This document shows positions 30,329 to 38,439 of a stretch of 64,000 nucleotides of DNA, piece after piece (position 1 is the stretch's first letter; the number at the start of each line of letters is the position of its first letter). The notes below the pieces were generated by a model. It saw only the letters and a list, made by a program, of their open reading frames with translations, ran no database searches and was not told the DNA's origin. A program made the translations under genes and the position numbers. The DNA is from Saccharophagus degradans 2-40 (GTDB lineage Bacteria; Pseudomonadota; Gammaproteobacteria; Pseudomonadales; Cellvibrionaceae), in the NCBI RefSeq assembly GCF_000013665.1, contig NC_007912.1, positions 1,412,501 through 1,476,500 on the forward strand, written 5' to 3'.

Positions 30329-30682
30329 ATGGCTTACTTACGCCATTTGTTTAATGGAGAAACGGTAACCCTGTATGAGTTGGGCGAGGCGATTAAAATA
30401 GGTCGCCATGCGGATTCGGATATTCGTATCGAAGACCTTACTGTAAGTGCTACGCATTGTCGTCTAGCTGCCCAAGCCGGTGGCTGGTGGCTTGAAGATA
30501 TGCAAAGCACCAACGGCACGCTAATGAATGGCGAGCGAGTAACACGGGTGCAGTTAGCACCAAACGACGTGTTTAGTGTGGGGACCCATGCGTTTGAATT
30601 TTTACCGCAGCTACCAACTGAGTTTGATAAAACGCTTAAAATAAAAAAGAGCTGGATACCCGGTATTTACTACACCGAATAG
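30329..30682 (+). CDS. FHA-domain protein, upstream of the kinase
   Basis: A 117-residue protein that is almost only an FHA domain, which binds phosphothreonine. Key residues are seen: GRHADSDI, the Ser/His pair in VSATHC, and STNGTLMNG. The C-terminus (FDKTLKIKKSWIPG) carries a Thr in a TLKI context that could itself be phosphorylated. AAAGGGG precedes ATG 30329. The kinase gene follows after 41 bases and a second FHA gene lies beyond it, so the three form a likely phosphothreonine signalling unit. Confidence 0.88.
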   Translation: MAYLRHLFNGETVTLYELGEAIKIGRHADSDIRIEDLTVSATHCRLAAQAGGWWLEDMQSTNGTLMNGERVTRVQLAPNDVFSVGTHAFEFLPQLPTEFDKTLKIKKSWIPGIYYTE

Positions 30683-30723
30683 TTTTTAGGCAGCCTGTAG
30701 GGCTAATGGGGTAAATAAAGCGA

Positions 30724-33186
30724 ATGACCGCGCTAAAGCAACGTTGGGCCAAAGCCATATGGCGAGCAGTATTGGCGTTTAGCACCCGAGGCATGGTGGT
30801 GGTGCTGTTGCTTGGCTTTTGTTTGCTGCCCACATCTTTTACGCGTTTCGCCCCCTTAGATCTTGTAACCGCAAAGCTGGCTAGCTACTTAGTAGAAGCA
30901 CCCCAAACCTTGCGCGGCGTCACCGTTATAGAGGTGCCCGAGCGATCCATGCAATTGTGGGCGTCAGATATTCATCGCGCTGGCCCGCTCAGCTCCTTGC
31001 TTAGCAATGTATTGCACGGGCAGGCGGGCTTTGTAACCTTGGTGTTACCTCAACCTATCGATTTTCCAACTGGCCCTGCGAGCGAGCTTTTACAAGAGTT
31101 GGCGTTAGATAACCCGCAGGCCCAAACACTGGTAGACCGGCAAGCTTATTTAGCCAGTTTGCTTGCCGACAAACGTCTTGTTATTGGTGTGTCATCATCG
31201 CGTCAACCGTGGTTACCTGCAGGCGCAAAACCCATCCCTATTGTTGCTAGTGATACGCCTATTTGGCAGCACGAAACATTACAGCGTTGGCTTTGGGGAA
31301 GCCCACAAAATTACGGTGCAGCGCTAGATAGCCGGCCGAGTGTCGAGCACTTCCCCGTATATGCCGCGTACAATGGCATATACAGGCTGGCTTACCAGCA
31401 AGACTCTGAGCAGGTGTACCCTCACTTACTGCTGCACCAATTAAAAGAAAAGCAGGCGCAAGTATGGAGTGATAGCAAAGGCTTTCCTTACCGCTGGCAG
31501 CCGGCTGATGGCTTTGTGGTGGGCAATCACACTATTCACGCATCGGCATCGGCGGGGATTGTGCCATTGTGGGGCCTAACTGAGCGTATGACCCCCTATA
31601 TTGAACGGTTAAGCTTGGAAGAAGGGTTAGCGCGTGGGGCCTTTCCTGAGCAGGTTTATATTGTGTCCGACGCCGACAGCACGGCAATTCCACTTATATT
31701 GTCTGCTGCGAGCTTAAGTAAAGGTGATTACCTGTGGCAGCCGCTGTGGGTGGCGCCAAGCTTAAAATTATTTATGCTGCTGGCTTTGTGCTACTTAATT
31801 TTTATTATGCCGCGTTTGCGTGTTGCAACCGGTGTATGGATAACCTCGGCCCTAATAATTTTTGCTTTTGTTAGCGCAACGGTGTTGGGGGCGGTACGGC
31901 ATATTTGGGTTCCCGCCACAACGGTATCGCTGCTACTCGCTTTTGGTCATTTAGGGGTATTAATTTGGCGGGATAAACGAACTAAGTGGCAAGCCCTTAC
32001 CGAGCAGGCAGAAAAAGCATCGGTATTGCAGGCTAGCATTCATCTAGCGAATGGTGCTTTAGATGATGCCTACGATGTGCTGCAAGACTGCAAGGCGTCG
32101 GGTGAAGCGTTTAGTTACCTGTATGAGCTTAGTGGCCTATACGCGTCTAAACGCAATTACGAGCGCGCAATTGCCACTTTAGATTCACTCATTGAACGCG
32201 CGCCCAATTATAAAGATGCCAAGCAAAAACGCAGCGCCATTGCCAGCGTGCATCGCAGCCAGCAAAACCAATTAGAAAAAACCACATTGATGATAGACGC
32301 AACTGTGGCTATTGATGCGCATAAAGTGGATCGCCCAGTGCTTGGCCGTTACGAAATTCGCAGCGCCTTAGGTAAAGGGGCAATGGGGCAAGTGTACTTG
32401 GGGTTTGACCCGCGCATTGCACGTCAAGTGGCCATAAAAACATTAAATTATAATCAGTTTGATGCAGCAGCCCTGCCGGATATTAAGCAGCGTTTTTTTC
32501 GCGAAGCAGAGGCGGCAGGTAGGTTAAACCACCCCAATATAGTGGCAGTTTATGACCTAGGTGAAGAGCCAGACCTAGCCTTTATTGCAATGGATTATGT
32601 TGATGGCAGCCCGTTAAGCGCATTTGTGAATGCCGACAATCTATTACCTGTTTTTGAAGTGTATCGTGTTATACATGATGTGGCGGTCGCACTGGAATAT
32701 GCCCATCAACATCAAATAGTGCACCGCGATATAAAGCCCGGCAATATTATGTACCGGCCTGTGCCTTATCACCTTAAGGTGGCCGATTTTGGTATAGCGC
32801 GCTTAACCGATAATTCGCAAACTACCACAGGCGAAATTCTTGGTAGCCCGCTGTATATGGCGCCGGAGCAGTTAAAAGGCAAAAAGGTAGATTACGCTGC
32901 AGACTTGTTTAGTTTAGGGGTTACCTTTTACCAGTTGTTAAGTGGCGAGTTACCGTTTAAAGGCGACAACCTTGCGAGCTTAACCTACGAAATTATTCAC
33001 GGTAAGCATAAAAGCGTGCGCCAAGTGCGAAAAGATTTACCTACAAGTGCAGCGCGTATTACCAATCAGGCGCTGCAAAAAGATGCGAGTGATCGTTACT
33101 CGTCCGCCGCAGATATGGCCGCGGCGTTAAATAAAGCAATTAAACGAGATTTTAGTCAAGAAGCCAAAAAAGCCGGCTTTGTTTAA
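30724..33186 (+). CDS. Membrane Ser/Thr protein kinase with CHASE2-like sensor
   Basis: An 820-residue Hanks-type kinase in unusual order. One membrane helix (about 20-37) is followed by an outside domain of some 300 residues resembling CHASE2, then three close membrane helices (about 350-415). A cytoplasmic helical, TPR-like stretch (about 430-520) leads to the kinase domain (540-810) at the C-terminus: Gly-rich loop GKGAMGQVY, Lys572, HRD at 667-669, Asp688 of DFG, and SPLYMAPEQL. All catalytic residues are present. The segment TTLMIDATVAID just before the kinase could bind an FHA domain if phosphorylated. It probably senses an outside cue and phosphorylates targets read by the flanking FHA proteins. 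Confidence 0.9.
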   Translation: MTALKQRWAKAIWRAVLAFSTRGMVVVLLLGFCLLPTSFTRFAPLDLVTAKLASYLVEAPQTLRGVTVIEVPERSMQLWASDIHRAGPLSSLLSNVLHGQAGFVTLVLPQPIDFPTGPASELLQELALDNPQAQTLVDRQAYLASLLADKRLVIGVSSSRQPWLPAGAKPIPIVASDTPIWQHETLQRWLWGSPQNYGAALDSRPSVEHFPVYAAYNGIYRLAYQQDSEQVYPHLLLHQLKEKQAQVWSDSKGFPYRWQPADGFVVGNHTIHASASAGIVPLWGLTERMTPYIERLSLEEGLARGAFPEQVYIVSDADSTAIPLILSAASLSKGDYLWQPLWVAPSLKLFMLLALCYLIFIMPRLRVATGVWITSALIIFAFVSATVLGAVRHIWVPATTVSLLLAFGHLGVLIWRDKRTKWQALTEQAEKASVLQASIHLANGALDDAYDVLQDCKASGEAFSYLYELSGLYASKRNYERAIATLDSLIERAPNYKDAKQKRSAIASVHRSQQNQLEKTTLMIDATVAIDAHKVDRPVLGRYEIRSALGKGAMGQVYLGFDPRIARQVAIKTLNYNQFDAAALPDIKQRFFREAEAAGRLNHPNIVAVYDLGEEPDLAFIAMDYVDGSPLSAFVNADNLLPVFEVYRVIHDVAVALEYAHQHQIVHRDIKPGNIMYRPVPYHLKVADFGIARLTDNSQTTTGEILGSPLYMAPEQLKGKKVDYAADLFSLGVTFYQLLSGELPFKGDNLASLTYEIIHGKHKSVRQVRKDLPTSAARITNQALQKDASDRYSSAADMAAALNKAIKRDFSQEAKKAGFV

Positions 33187-33227
33187 TCTCAATATACCTA
33201 ATAAGAAACGAAAGCAGAGGTAGCATC

Positions 33228-33578
33228 ATGGCCCTAATAGCACAGTTAGTTGACGATGTAATGGTACATAAGTTTGAGCTCCGTAAAGAAGAAGTGCTGC
33301 TTGGGCGCCACCCAGAAAACGACATAGTGGTAGACGATAGCGCCGTAAGCAGTTACCACGCTGCCATTACGTTAGAGAAAAATAAAGATTTCCCTGAGTT
33401 CTTAGAGTTTTATGTAAAAGACTTGGGTAGTACTAACGGCACATTTATTAATGATACCCCTGTTGAAGGGCGGCAGCGTTTACACCACAACGATATTATT
33501 CGTATTGCGTGGAATAATTTTAAATTTGTAGACCCTAAAGAAGCCGATTTAGAAAAAACCGTACATATGCTGAAATAG
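33228..33578 (+). CDS. FHA-domain protein, downstream of the kinase
   Basis: A 116-residue single FHA domain: GRHPENDIVVDD, VSSYHA and DLGSTNGTFIND are the phosphothreonine-binding loops. Its C-terminus ADLEKTVHML has the same layout as the tail FDKTLKI of the first FHA protein, a short region after the fold with one Thr. ATG 33228 follows AGAGGT. It is 41 bases after the kinase stop, so it is most likely co-transcribed and then ended by the terminator at 33727. Confidence 0.88.
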   Translation: MALIAQLVDDVMVHKFELRKEEVLLGRHPENDIVVDDSAVSSYHAAITLEKNKDFPEFLEFYVKDLGSTNGTFINDTPVEGRQRLHHNDIIRIAWNNFKFVDPKEADLEKTVHMLK

Positions 33579-33726
33579 TTTGCGTGTTAAGTACTTGCTC
33601 GCGCTTAGCCCAGCCTTAATAAGGAGTGGTAGGTAATAGCTAGATACTTGTAGGTGCTTCTATGTAGGTATTTTATGTGTCGGTACCTTTAAGTGTGGTA
33701 ACGCATATTTTTATAAGCCCTAAACT

Positions 33727-33766
33727 AAAAAGCCTGCTACCTAATAAATAGGTGGCAGGCTTTTTT
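33727..33766. terminator. Bidirectional terminator between FHA and RND genes
   Basis: AAAAAGCCTGCTACCTA and TAGGTGGCAGGCTTTTTT pair (one G-T pair) around a short A/T loop. A-run and T-run on opposite sides let it stop transcription from both converging units. Confidence 0.92.
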
Positions 33767-33809
33767 ATTTGCATTAGTTTTAGCTTTTAGGTATTAGCCT
33801 AGTGAGGTA

Positions 33810-36800
33810 TTAGGCAGTTGTTTTACTTTCCTCCTCTATTAACTCATCCTCCAGCTCAAACTCGGATACATGAAATTTTTCACCACGGTGGTCTTTCGCT
33901 ATAAGCATATATATTGAAGGAATCACAAATAGTGTAAAGAAAGTACCAATTGCCATGCCACCTACTAGTATCAAGCCAATAGAGTTACGCGCTTCGGCGC
34001 CGGCGCCTGTTACCAATACCAACGGGAAGTGACCGGCAACAGTTGCAACGGTGGTCATAAGTACTGGGCGCAAGCGGGTGCCGGCAGACTCTTTAATAGC
34101 TGCTAGTTTTGTTAGGCCTTGCTCCTGCATTTTGTTGGCAAACTCCACCACCAAAATACCATTCTTAGCAACTAGCCCGATAAGGGTAACCAAGCCAATT
34201 TGCGAATAAATATTGAGTGTGGTGGTCCACCCGTCTGTCCAAAAGTGCATATTGGGGTTGGGCATTTTTAAGAAAGTAAATATTAGTGCGCCGAACCACG
34301 CCAATGGCACTGAGCCACCCAATACAATTAGCGGGTCGCGGAAGCTATTAAATTGCGCGGCAAGTACTAAGAAAATTAACAGGCTAGCCATCATCATTGC
34401 GGGCAAAAGTTTATTGCCTTCGCGTCGCAACTGGCGGGATTCGCCTGTGTAATCAATCATATAGCCTTGTGGCAATATTTTTGCAGCCTCTTCTTCCAAT
34501 ACTTTTAACGCGTTATCAAGCGGACCAATAGCTACACCGCTTAGTTTTACCGCATTTAATTGTTGGAAGCGATTGAGCGAACGGGCGACGGTTTTACGCT
34601 CTACGCGGGCGAGAGTGCTAAGTGGCACTAATTTGCCCTCAGGCCCGGTGACGTAAATGTTACCCAGTTGCTCTGGGTTGAGGCGCTCTATGCGTTCAAC
34701 TTGAGGAATTACACGGTAGCTGCGACCGGCAATATTAAAGCGGTTAACATAGCCGCCGCCAAGCATAGTGCCTACATCGGCCCCTACTTGTTGCATGTTC
34801 AACCCCATATCAGCCACCTTGTCGCGGTCGATTATAAGCTCCGCTTTAGGTAAGTCGATTTGGGTATCTATCATCGGCGGGAATGCAAACTGGCCGCTCA
34901 TTGTGGCTTTTTGTTGCAGTTCTTGGGCAAACTTTAATATTTGCTCTGGCTCTGCAGTAGAAGCAATTACAAATTCCACTGGCATATTACCGCCGCCAGG
35001 CAGTGCTGGAGGGGTAATCGGGAATAAATTGATACCAGGAATTTGCGAAAGCTTTCCACCGGCTTCTGGTAGCACGTCAAACACGGTGCGCTCGCGTTCG
35101 TCCCAAGGCTTAAGCACCATGCCTCCAAAACCTGAATTGGGGAATGTTAGCTGAAAGGTGAAGTCGGTTTCTTCAAAACTAGAGAACGCGTCGTTGGCGG
35201 CAGCAGCAAAAATGGATGCTTGATCCATTGTTGAGCTAGCAGAGCCTTCCACAATCCCAAAAATAACACCTTGGTCTTCTGTGGGTGCTAACTCTTTGGG
35301 AGACTGCATATAGAACACTACACCTAGTATCGCAGTGGCTACCCACACCATATACACGGGAAAGCGATGCTCCAAAGTGTGATCTAGCATGCGGGTGTAG
35401 CGATTCTTAACGCGATCAAAAATGCGCGCCACTGTGCTGGCAAAGCCTTCGTCTTCCATGCCTTCTTTCAGCATTTTAGAAGCCATCATGGGCGAGAGGG
35501 TAATAGCAACTATGCCCGAAATGGTAACTGCACCAGCAAGCGTAAAGGCAAACTCTTTAAACAAAGAGCCGGTTAAGCCGCCCTGTAGGCCGATTGGTAA
35601 GTAAACCGCAACCAAGGTTGTGGTCATGGCTATCACTGGGCCTACGAGTTCGCGTGCGCCTAATATGGCTGCTTTAAACGGTGTTTGGCCCTCAGATATA
35701 TGCCTCTCAACGTTTTCCACCATTACGATGGCGTCATCCACTACGATACCTACAGACAATACAATAGCCAGTAGCGTAAGCAGGTTTAAGCTAAAGCCAA
35801 ATATTTGCATCACAAACACGGCGCCAATCAGCGATAGCGGTATGGCCACCACGGGAATAATCACCGAGCGAATGGAGCCTAAAAACAAGAAGATAACCAC
35901 TACAACAATAAGCAGAGTTTCTATTAATGTACTTATTACTTCGCTAATAGAGCTTTCGATATAAGCGGTGGCATCGTAGGCAATAACGGCGTCCAAACCT
36001 TTGGGTAGCGCCGCCTGCATGTTTTTCATTTCTTCACGCACTAGCGCCATTACATCTAAGGAGTTGGCGTTAGGTTGCGGGAAAATACCCATAAATGTAG
36101 CGGTTTTGCCCGAATAACGAACTTCCATATCGTAGGATTCGGAGCCAAGCACCACTTCGGCAACATCTTTTAAGCGAATGATGGCGCCGTTTTCTGAGCG
36201 CAGTACCAACTCTTTAAATTCATCGACAGAATTTAAATCGGTGTTGGCCGAAAGGTTTACTTGAATGTATTGACCCTTGGTGCTGCCCAGTGCCGCGAGG
36301 TAGTTGTTGGCTTGCAGTGCTTGTCTTACTTGCGTTGGGCTAATGTTGTGCGCGGCCATTCTGTCTGGCTGCAGCCAAATGCGCATGGCAAAGGTGCGAG
36401 CGCCCAGTACATCCGCGCGTTGAATACCTTCTAGGGCGGAAAGACGAGGTTGCACAACCCTTACTAAGTAATCGGTAATTTGGTTATCGGCCAATATGTC
36501 TGAGCTAAAGCTTAGGTAGGCCGCTGCAAACTGGCTGTCGGCAGACTCCACATTAATAACCGGTACTTCAGCCTCGGGGGGCAGGTCGCCGCGCACTTGG
36601 TTTACCTTAGAGGTAATTTCGGCAAGCGCTTTAATGGGGTCGTAGTTAAGCTCTAGGCGCACGCTAACGCTAGATACGCCTTGACTGCTTGAAGACGAGA
36701 CGTAATCAATGCCGTCTGCGCCAGATACTGCGCGCTCAATGGGCGAGGTAATAAAACCGCGCACCAGCTCTGCATCTGCGCCTATGTAGGCGGTGTTAAT

Positions 36801-36941
36801 AGTAATAACTGCGTTATCGTTGCGCGGGTATTGGCGAACGGTAAGCGAGCTTACGGCCTGCAACCCAGCGATAATAATGATGATGTTCACCACTATCGCG
36901 AGTACCGGCTTGCGTACAAAAATATCGGTAATAGATTTCAT
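33810..36941 (-). CDS. RND efflux pump inner-membrane subunit (HAE1/AcrB family)
   Basis: A 1043-residue proton-driven pump of the usual length. It starts SITDIFVRKPVLAIVVNIIIIIAG, the first membrane helix, and has the two-fold repeat of large periplasmic loops and six-helix bundles. VGIVVDDAIVMVENVERH carries the paired Asp residues of helix 4 that drive proton relay; GLVAKNGILVVEFAN lies in helix 10. Tail residues are acidic. With its adaptor it exports drugs, detergents or other small molecules. No outer-membrane channel gene is nearby, so it must use a shared TolC-type partner. Substrate cannot be told. Promoter lies before the adaptor gene. Confidence 0.95.
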   Translation of the reverse strand: MKSITDIFVRKPVLAIVVNIIIIIAGLQAVSSLTVRQYPRNDNAVITINTAYIGADAELVRGFITSPIERAVSGADGIDYVSSSSSQGVSSVSVRLELNYDPIKALAEITSKVNQVRGDLPPEAEVPVINVESADSQFAAAYLSFSSDILADNQITDYLVRVVQPRLSALEGIQRADVLGARTFAMRIWLQPDRMAAHNISPTQVRQALQANNYLAALGSTKGQYIQVNLSANTDLNSVDEFKELVLRSENGAIIRLKDVAEVVLGSESYDMEVRYSGKTATFMGIFPQPNANSLDVMALVREEMKNMQAALPKGLDAVIAYDATAYIESSISEVISTLIETLLIVVVVIFLFLGSIRSVIIPVVAIPLSLIGAVFVMQIFGFSLNLLTLLAIVLSVGIVVDDAIVMVENVERHISEGQTPFKAAILGARELVGPVIAMTTTLVAVYLPIGLQGGLTGSLFKEFAFTLAGAVTISGIVAITLSPMMASKMLKEGMEDEGFASTVARIFDRVKNRYTRMLDHTLEHRFPVYMVWVATAILGVVFYMQSPKELAPTEDQGVIFGIVEGSASSTMDQASIFAAAANDAFSSFEETDFTFQLTFPNSGFGGMVLKPWDERERTVFDVLPEAGGKLSQIPGINLFPITPPALPGGGNMPVEFVIASTAEPEQILKFAQELQQKATMSGQFAFPPMIDTQIDLPKAELIIDRDKVADMGLNMQQVGADVGTMLGGGYVNRFNIAGRSYRVIPQVERIERLNPEQLGNIYVTGPEGKLVPLSTLARVERKTVARSLNRFQQLNAVKLSGVAIGPLDNALKVLEEEAAKILPQGYMIDYTGESRQLRREGNKLLPAMMMASLLIFLVLAAQFNSFRDPLIVLGGSVPLAWFGALIFTFLKMPNPNMHFWTDGWTTTLNIYSQIGLVTLIGLVAKNGILVVEFANKMQEQGLTKLAAIKESAGTRLRPVLMTTVATVAGHFPLVLVTGAGAEARNSIGLILVGGMAIGTFFTLFVIPSIYMLIAKDHRGEKFHVSEFELEDELIEEESKTTA

Positions 36942-37025
36942 AATCTAGGGGGTGTCCCAATCAATCTAAACTTTAATGTGTATTGGTTTTACACAACGGG
37001 TTTCTAGCACCTTTAGGTTTTTACA

Positions 37026-38135
37026 TTACGAGTTGTCAGGTGTTGGTGCTTGCTCGTATTTGGGCTGTACTTCGTTGTTAATCGAAATAGGTGCGCCATT
37101 TTGTAATTTGAAAACACCGGAACTAACCACTTCGTCTTCTGCTGTAACGCCTGCGGTAACTTCCACGTAGTCGCCCAGTGTGGTGCCTAAGCGCACAAAC
37201 TGTTGCTTGGCCACTAGAGCGTCGTTCTCTTTAGTCACTACAAATACCGAGTCGCCGTAAGTGGCGTAAGCAATAGCCGTTTGGGGCACTGCTAGCACTT
37301 TTCTTTTCTCGGGCATGATGACTTTTACTTTGGTAAACATACCTGGCAACAGCTCATTGCTGTCATTTTTTAAAGTGGCTTGCACGCGCACCGAGCGAGT
37401 AGCTGGGTCAATTTCGGGGTTTATCGCGGTAATTGCACCGGTAAAGTTTTTACCTGGCACGGCATCTGTGGTTAAGCGAACTTCTGCACCCAGGGTGATT
37501 TTGGGTAATTCCTGTTGGGGTAGGTAGAAGTTTACAAATATTGGGTCCATGGTTTGCAGCGTAACAATTGGGGTGCCAGCTGCTAAATCTTGGCCCAAGT
37601 TAACCATGCGAATACCTAAACGCCCCGCAAACGGTGCGGTAATGGTTTTCTTTTGAATAGTGGTGCGAATGTTATCGGCTTGTGCCACTGCGGATTTGTA
37701 ATTGGCATCGGCAGCGTCAAAATCGGATTTAGACACCACTTGTTTACGCAGCAATTCGCTAGAGCGATCTAAATTGCTTTTAGCTAAAGCAACAGCGGCT
37801 TCGGCCGCGCGCAGTTGCGCTTTTTCGGATGATATATCCTGCTGAATTAACGGTGCACCTTCTTCAACGTAAGCGCCTGGGGTGAACTCTAGCTTAACAA
37901 CGCGACCGGGTAGGTCTGCACCTACCACCACACCTTGCACTGCTTCAAGGTCGCCAACCGACGATAGCGTTTGCTCCCACTCTTGCTGCTCTACTGGCGA
38001 AGAGGCAACCACAGAAGGGGGCATGGCCATGGTTTCCATTGCGCCTATCATTGCGAATATTTGCGATGCTTTTATGCCTGCAATTAGGCCAACAACAATT
38101 ACTAGGCCCAGTAGTGTAAGTAAAAAGTTTTTCAT
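37026..38135 (-). CDS. RND efflux periplasmic adaptor subunit
   Basis: A 369-residue membrane-fusion protein, transcribed just before the pump gene with 84 bases between. It has an N-terminal membrane anchor (LLTLLGLVIVVGLIAGI), a lipoyl-like half motif GRVVKLEFTPGAYVEEGAPL, a short helical hairpin with KSNLDRSSELLRKQVVSKSD, and the second half TAPFAGRLGIRMVNLGQ. The beta-barrel and membrane-proximal domains follow. It bridges the pump to the outer-membrane channel. The anchor type, not a lipobox, sets it apart from AcrA itself. Confidence 0.94.
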   Translation of the reverse strand: MKNFLLTLLGLVIVVGLIAGIKASQIFAMIGAMETMAMPPSVVASSPVEQQEWEQTLSSVGDLEAVQGVVVGADLPGRVVKLEFTPGAYVEEGAPLIQQDISSEKAQLRAAEAAVALAKSNLDRSSELLRKQVVSKSDFDAADANYKSAVAQADNIRTTIQKKTITAPFAGRLGIRMVNLGQDLAAGTPIVTLQTMDPIFVNFYLPQQELPKITLGAEVRLTTDAVPGKNFTGAITAINPEIDPATRSVRVQATLKNDSNELLPGMFTKVKVIMPEKRKVLAVPQTAIAYATYGDSVFVVTKENDALVAKQQFVRLGTTLGDYVEVTAGVTAEDEVVSSGVFKLQNGAPISINNEVQPKYEQAPTPDNS

Positions 38136-38268
38136 GAGTGGTAGTGGTTCCCAATGAATATGTGTAAACAGTTTGCGGGGGAGGATAGTAAATATGGTGT
38201 TCGCTAGAGACTATCTTCCCTGAAAGGCTAAACGCTCCGAGAGTGCTATAGGACGTCAGCATGACCGA

Positions 38269-38287
38269 TTGGGTTTACTTTACCCAA
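38269..38287. promoter_or_regulatory. Possible operator upstream of the efflux genes
   Basis: TTGGGT and ACCCAA are perfect arms around a 7-base centre, about 135 bases before the adaptor start on the minus strand. This is a suitable place for a repressor site. No regulator gene lies next to it, so the call is weak. Confidence 0.25.
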
Positions 38288-38402
38288 ATTAAATTGCCTT
38301 TCGATGAATTGTATCGCTTTGCGAGCAGGTGCAGCAAAGTAGTTAAAGAGTATAGGGGATTGGGGAGTGAATCTAGGGAGAAAATTGAAAACAATGTGAA
38401 CG

Positions 38403-38428
38403 CGCTGGCGATATTGCTATCGCCAGCG
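38403..38428 (-). terminator. Hairpin after the RNase II gene
   Basis: CGCTGGCGATA and TATCGCCAGCG are perfectly complementary over 11 bases around TTGC. It begins 12 bases after the rnb stop on the minus strand; the tail in that direction is only mildly T-rich. Likely a transcript end. Confidence 0.65.
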
Positions 38429-38439
38429 ACAGCGCGGGG

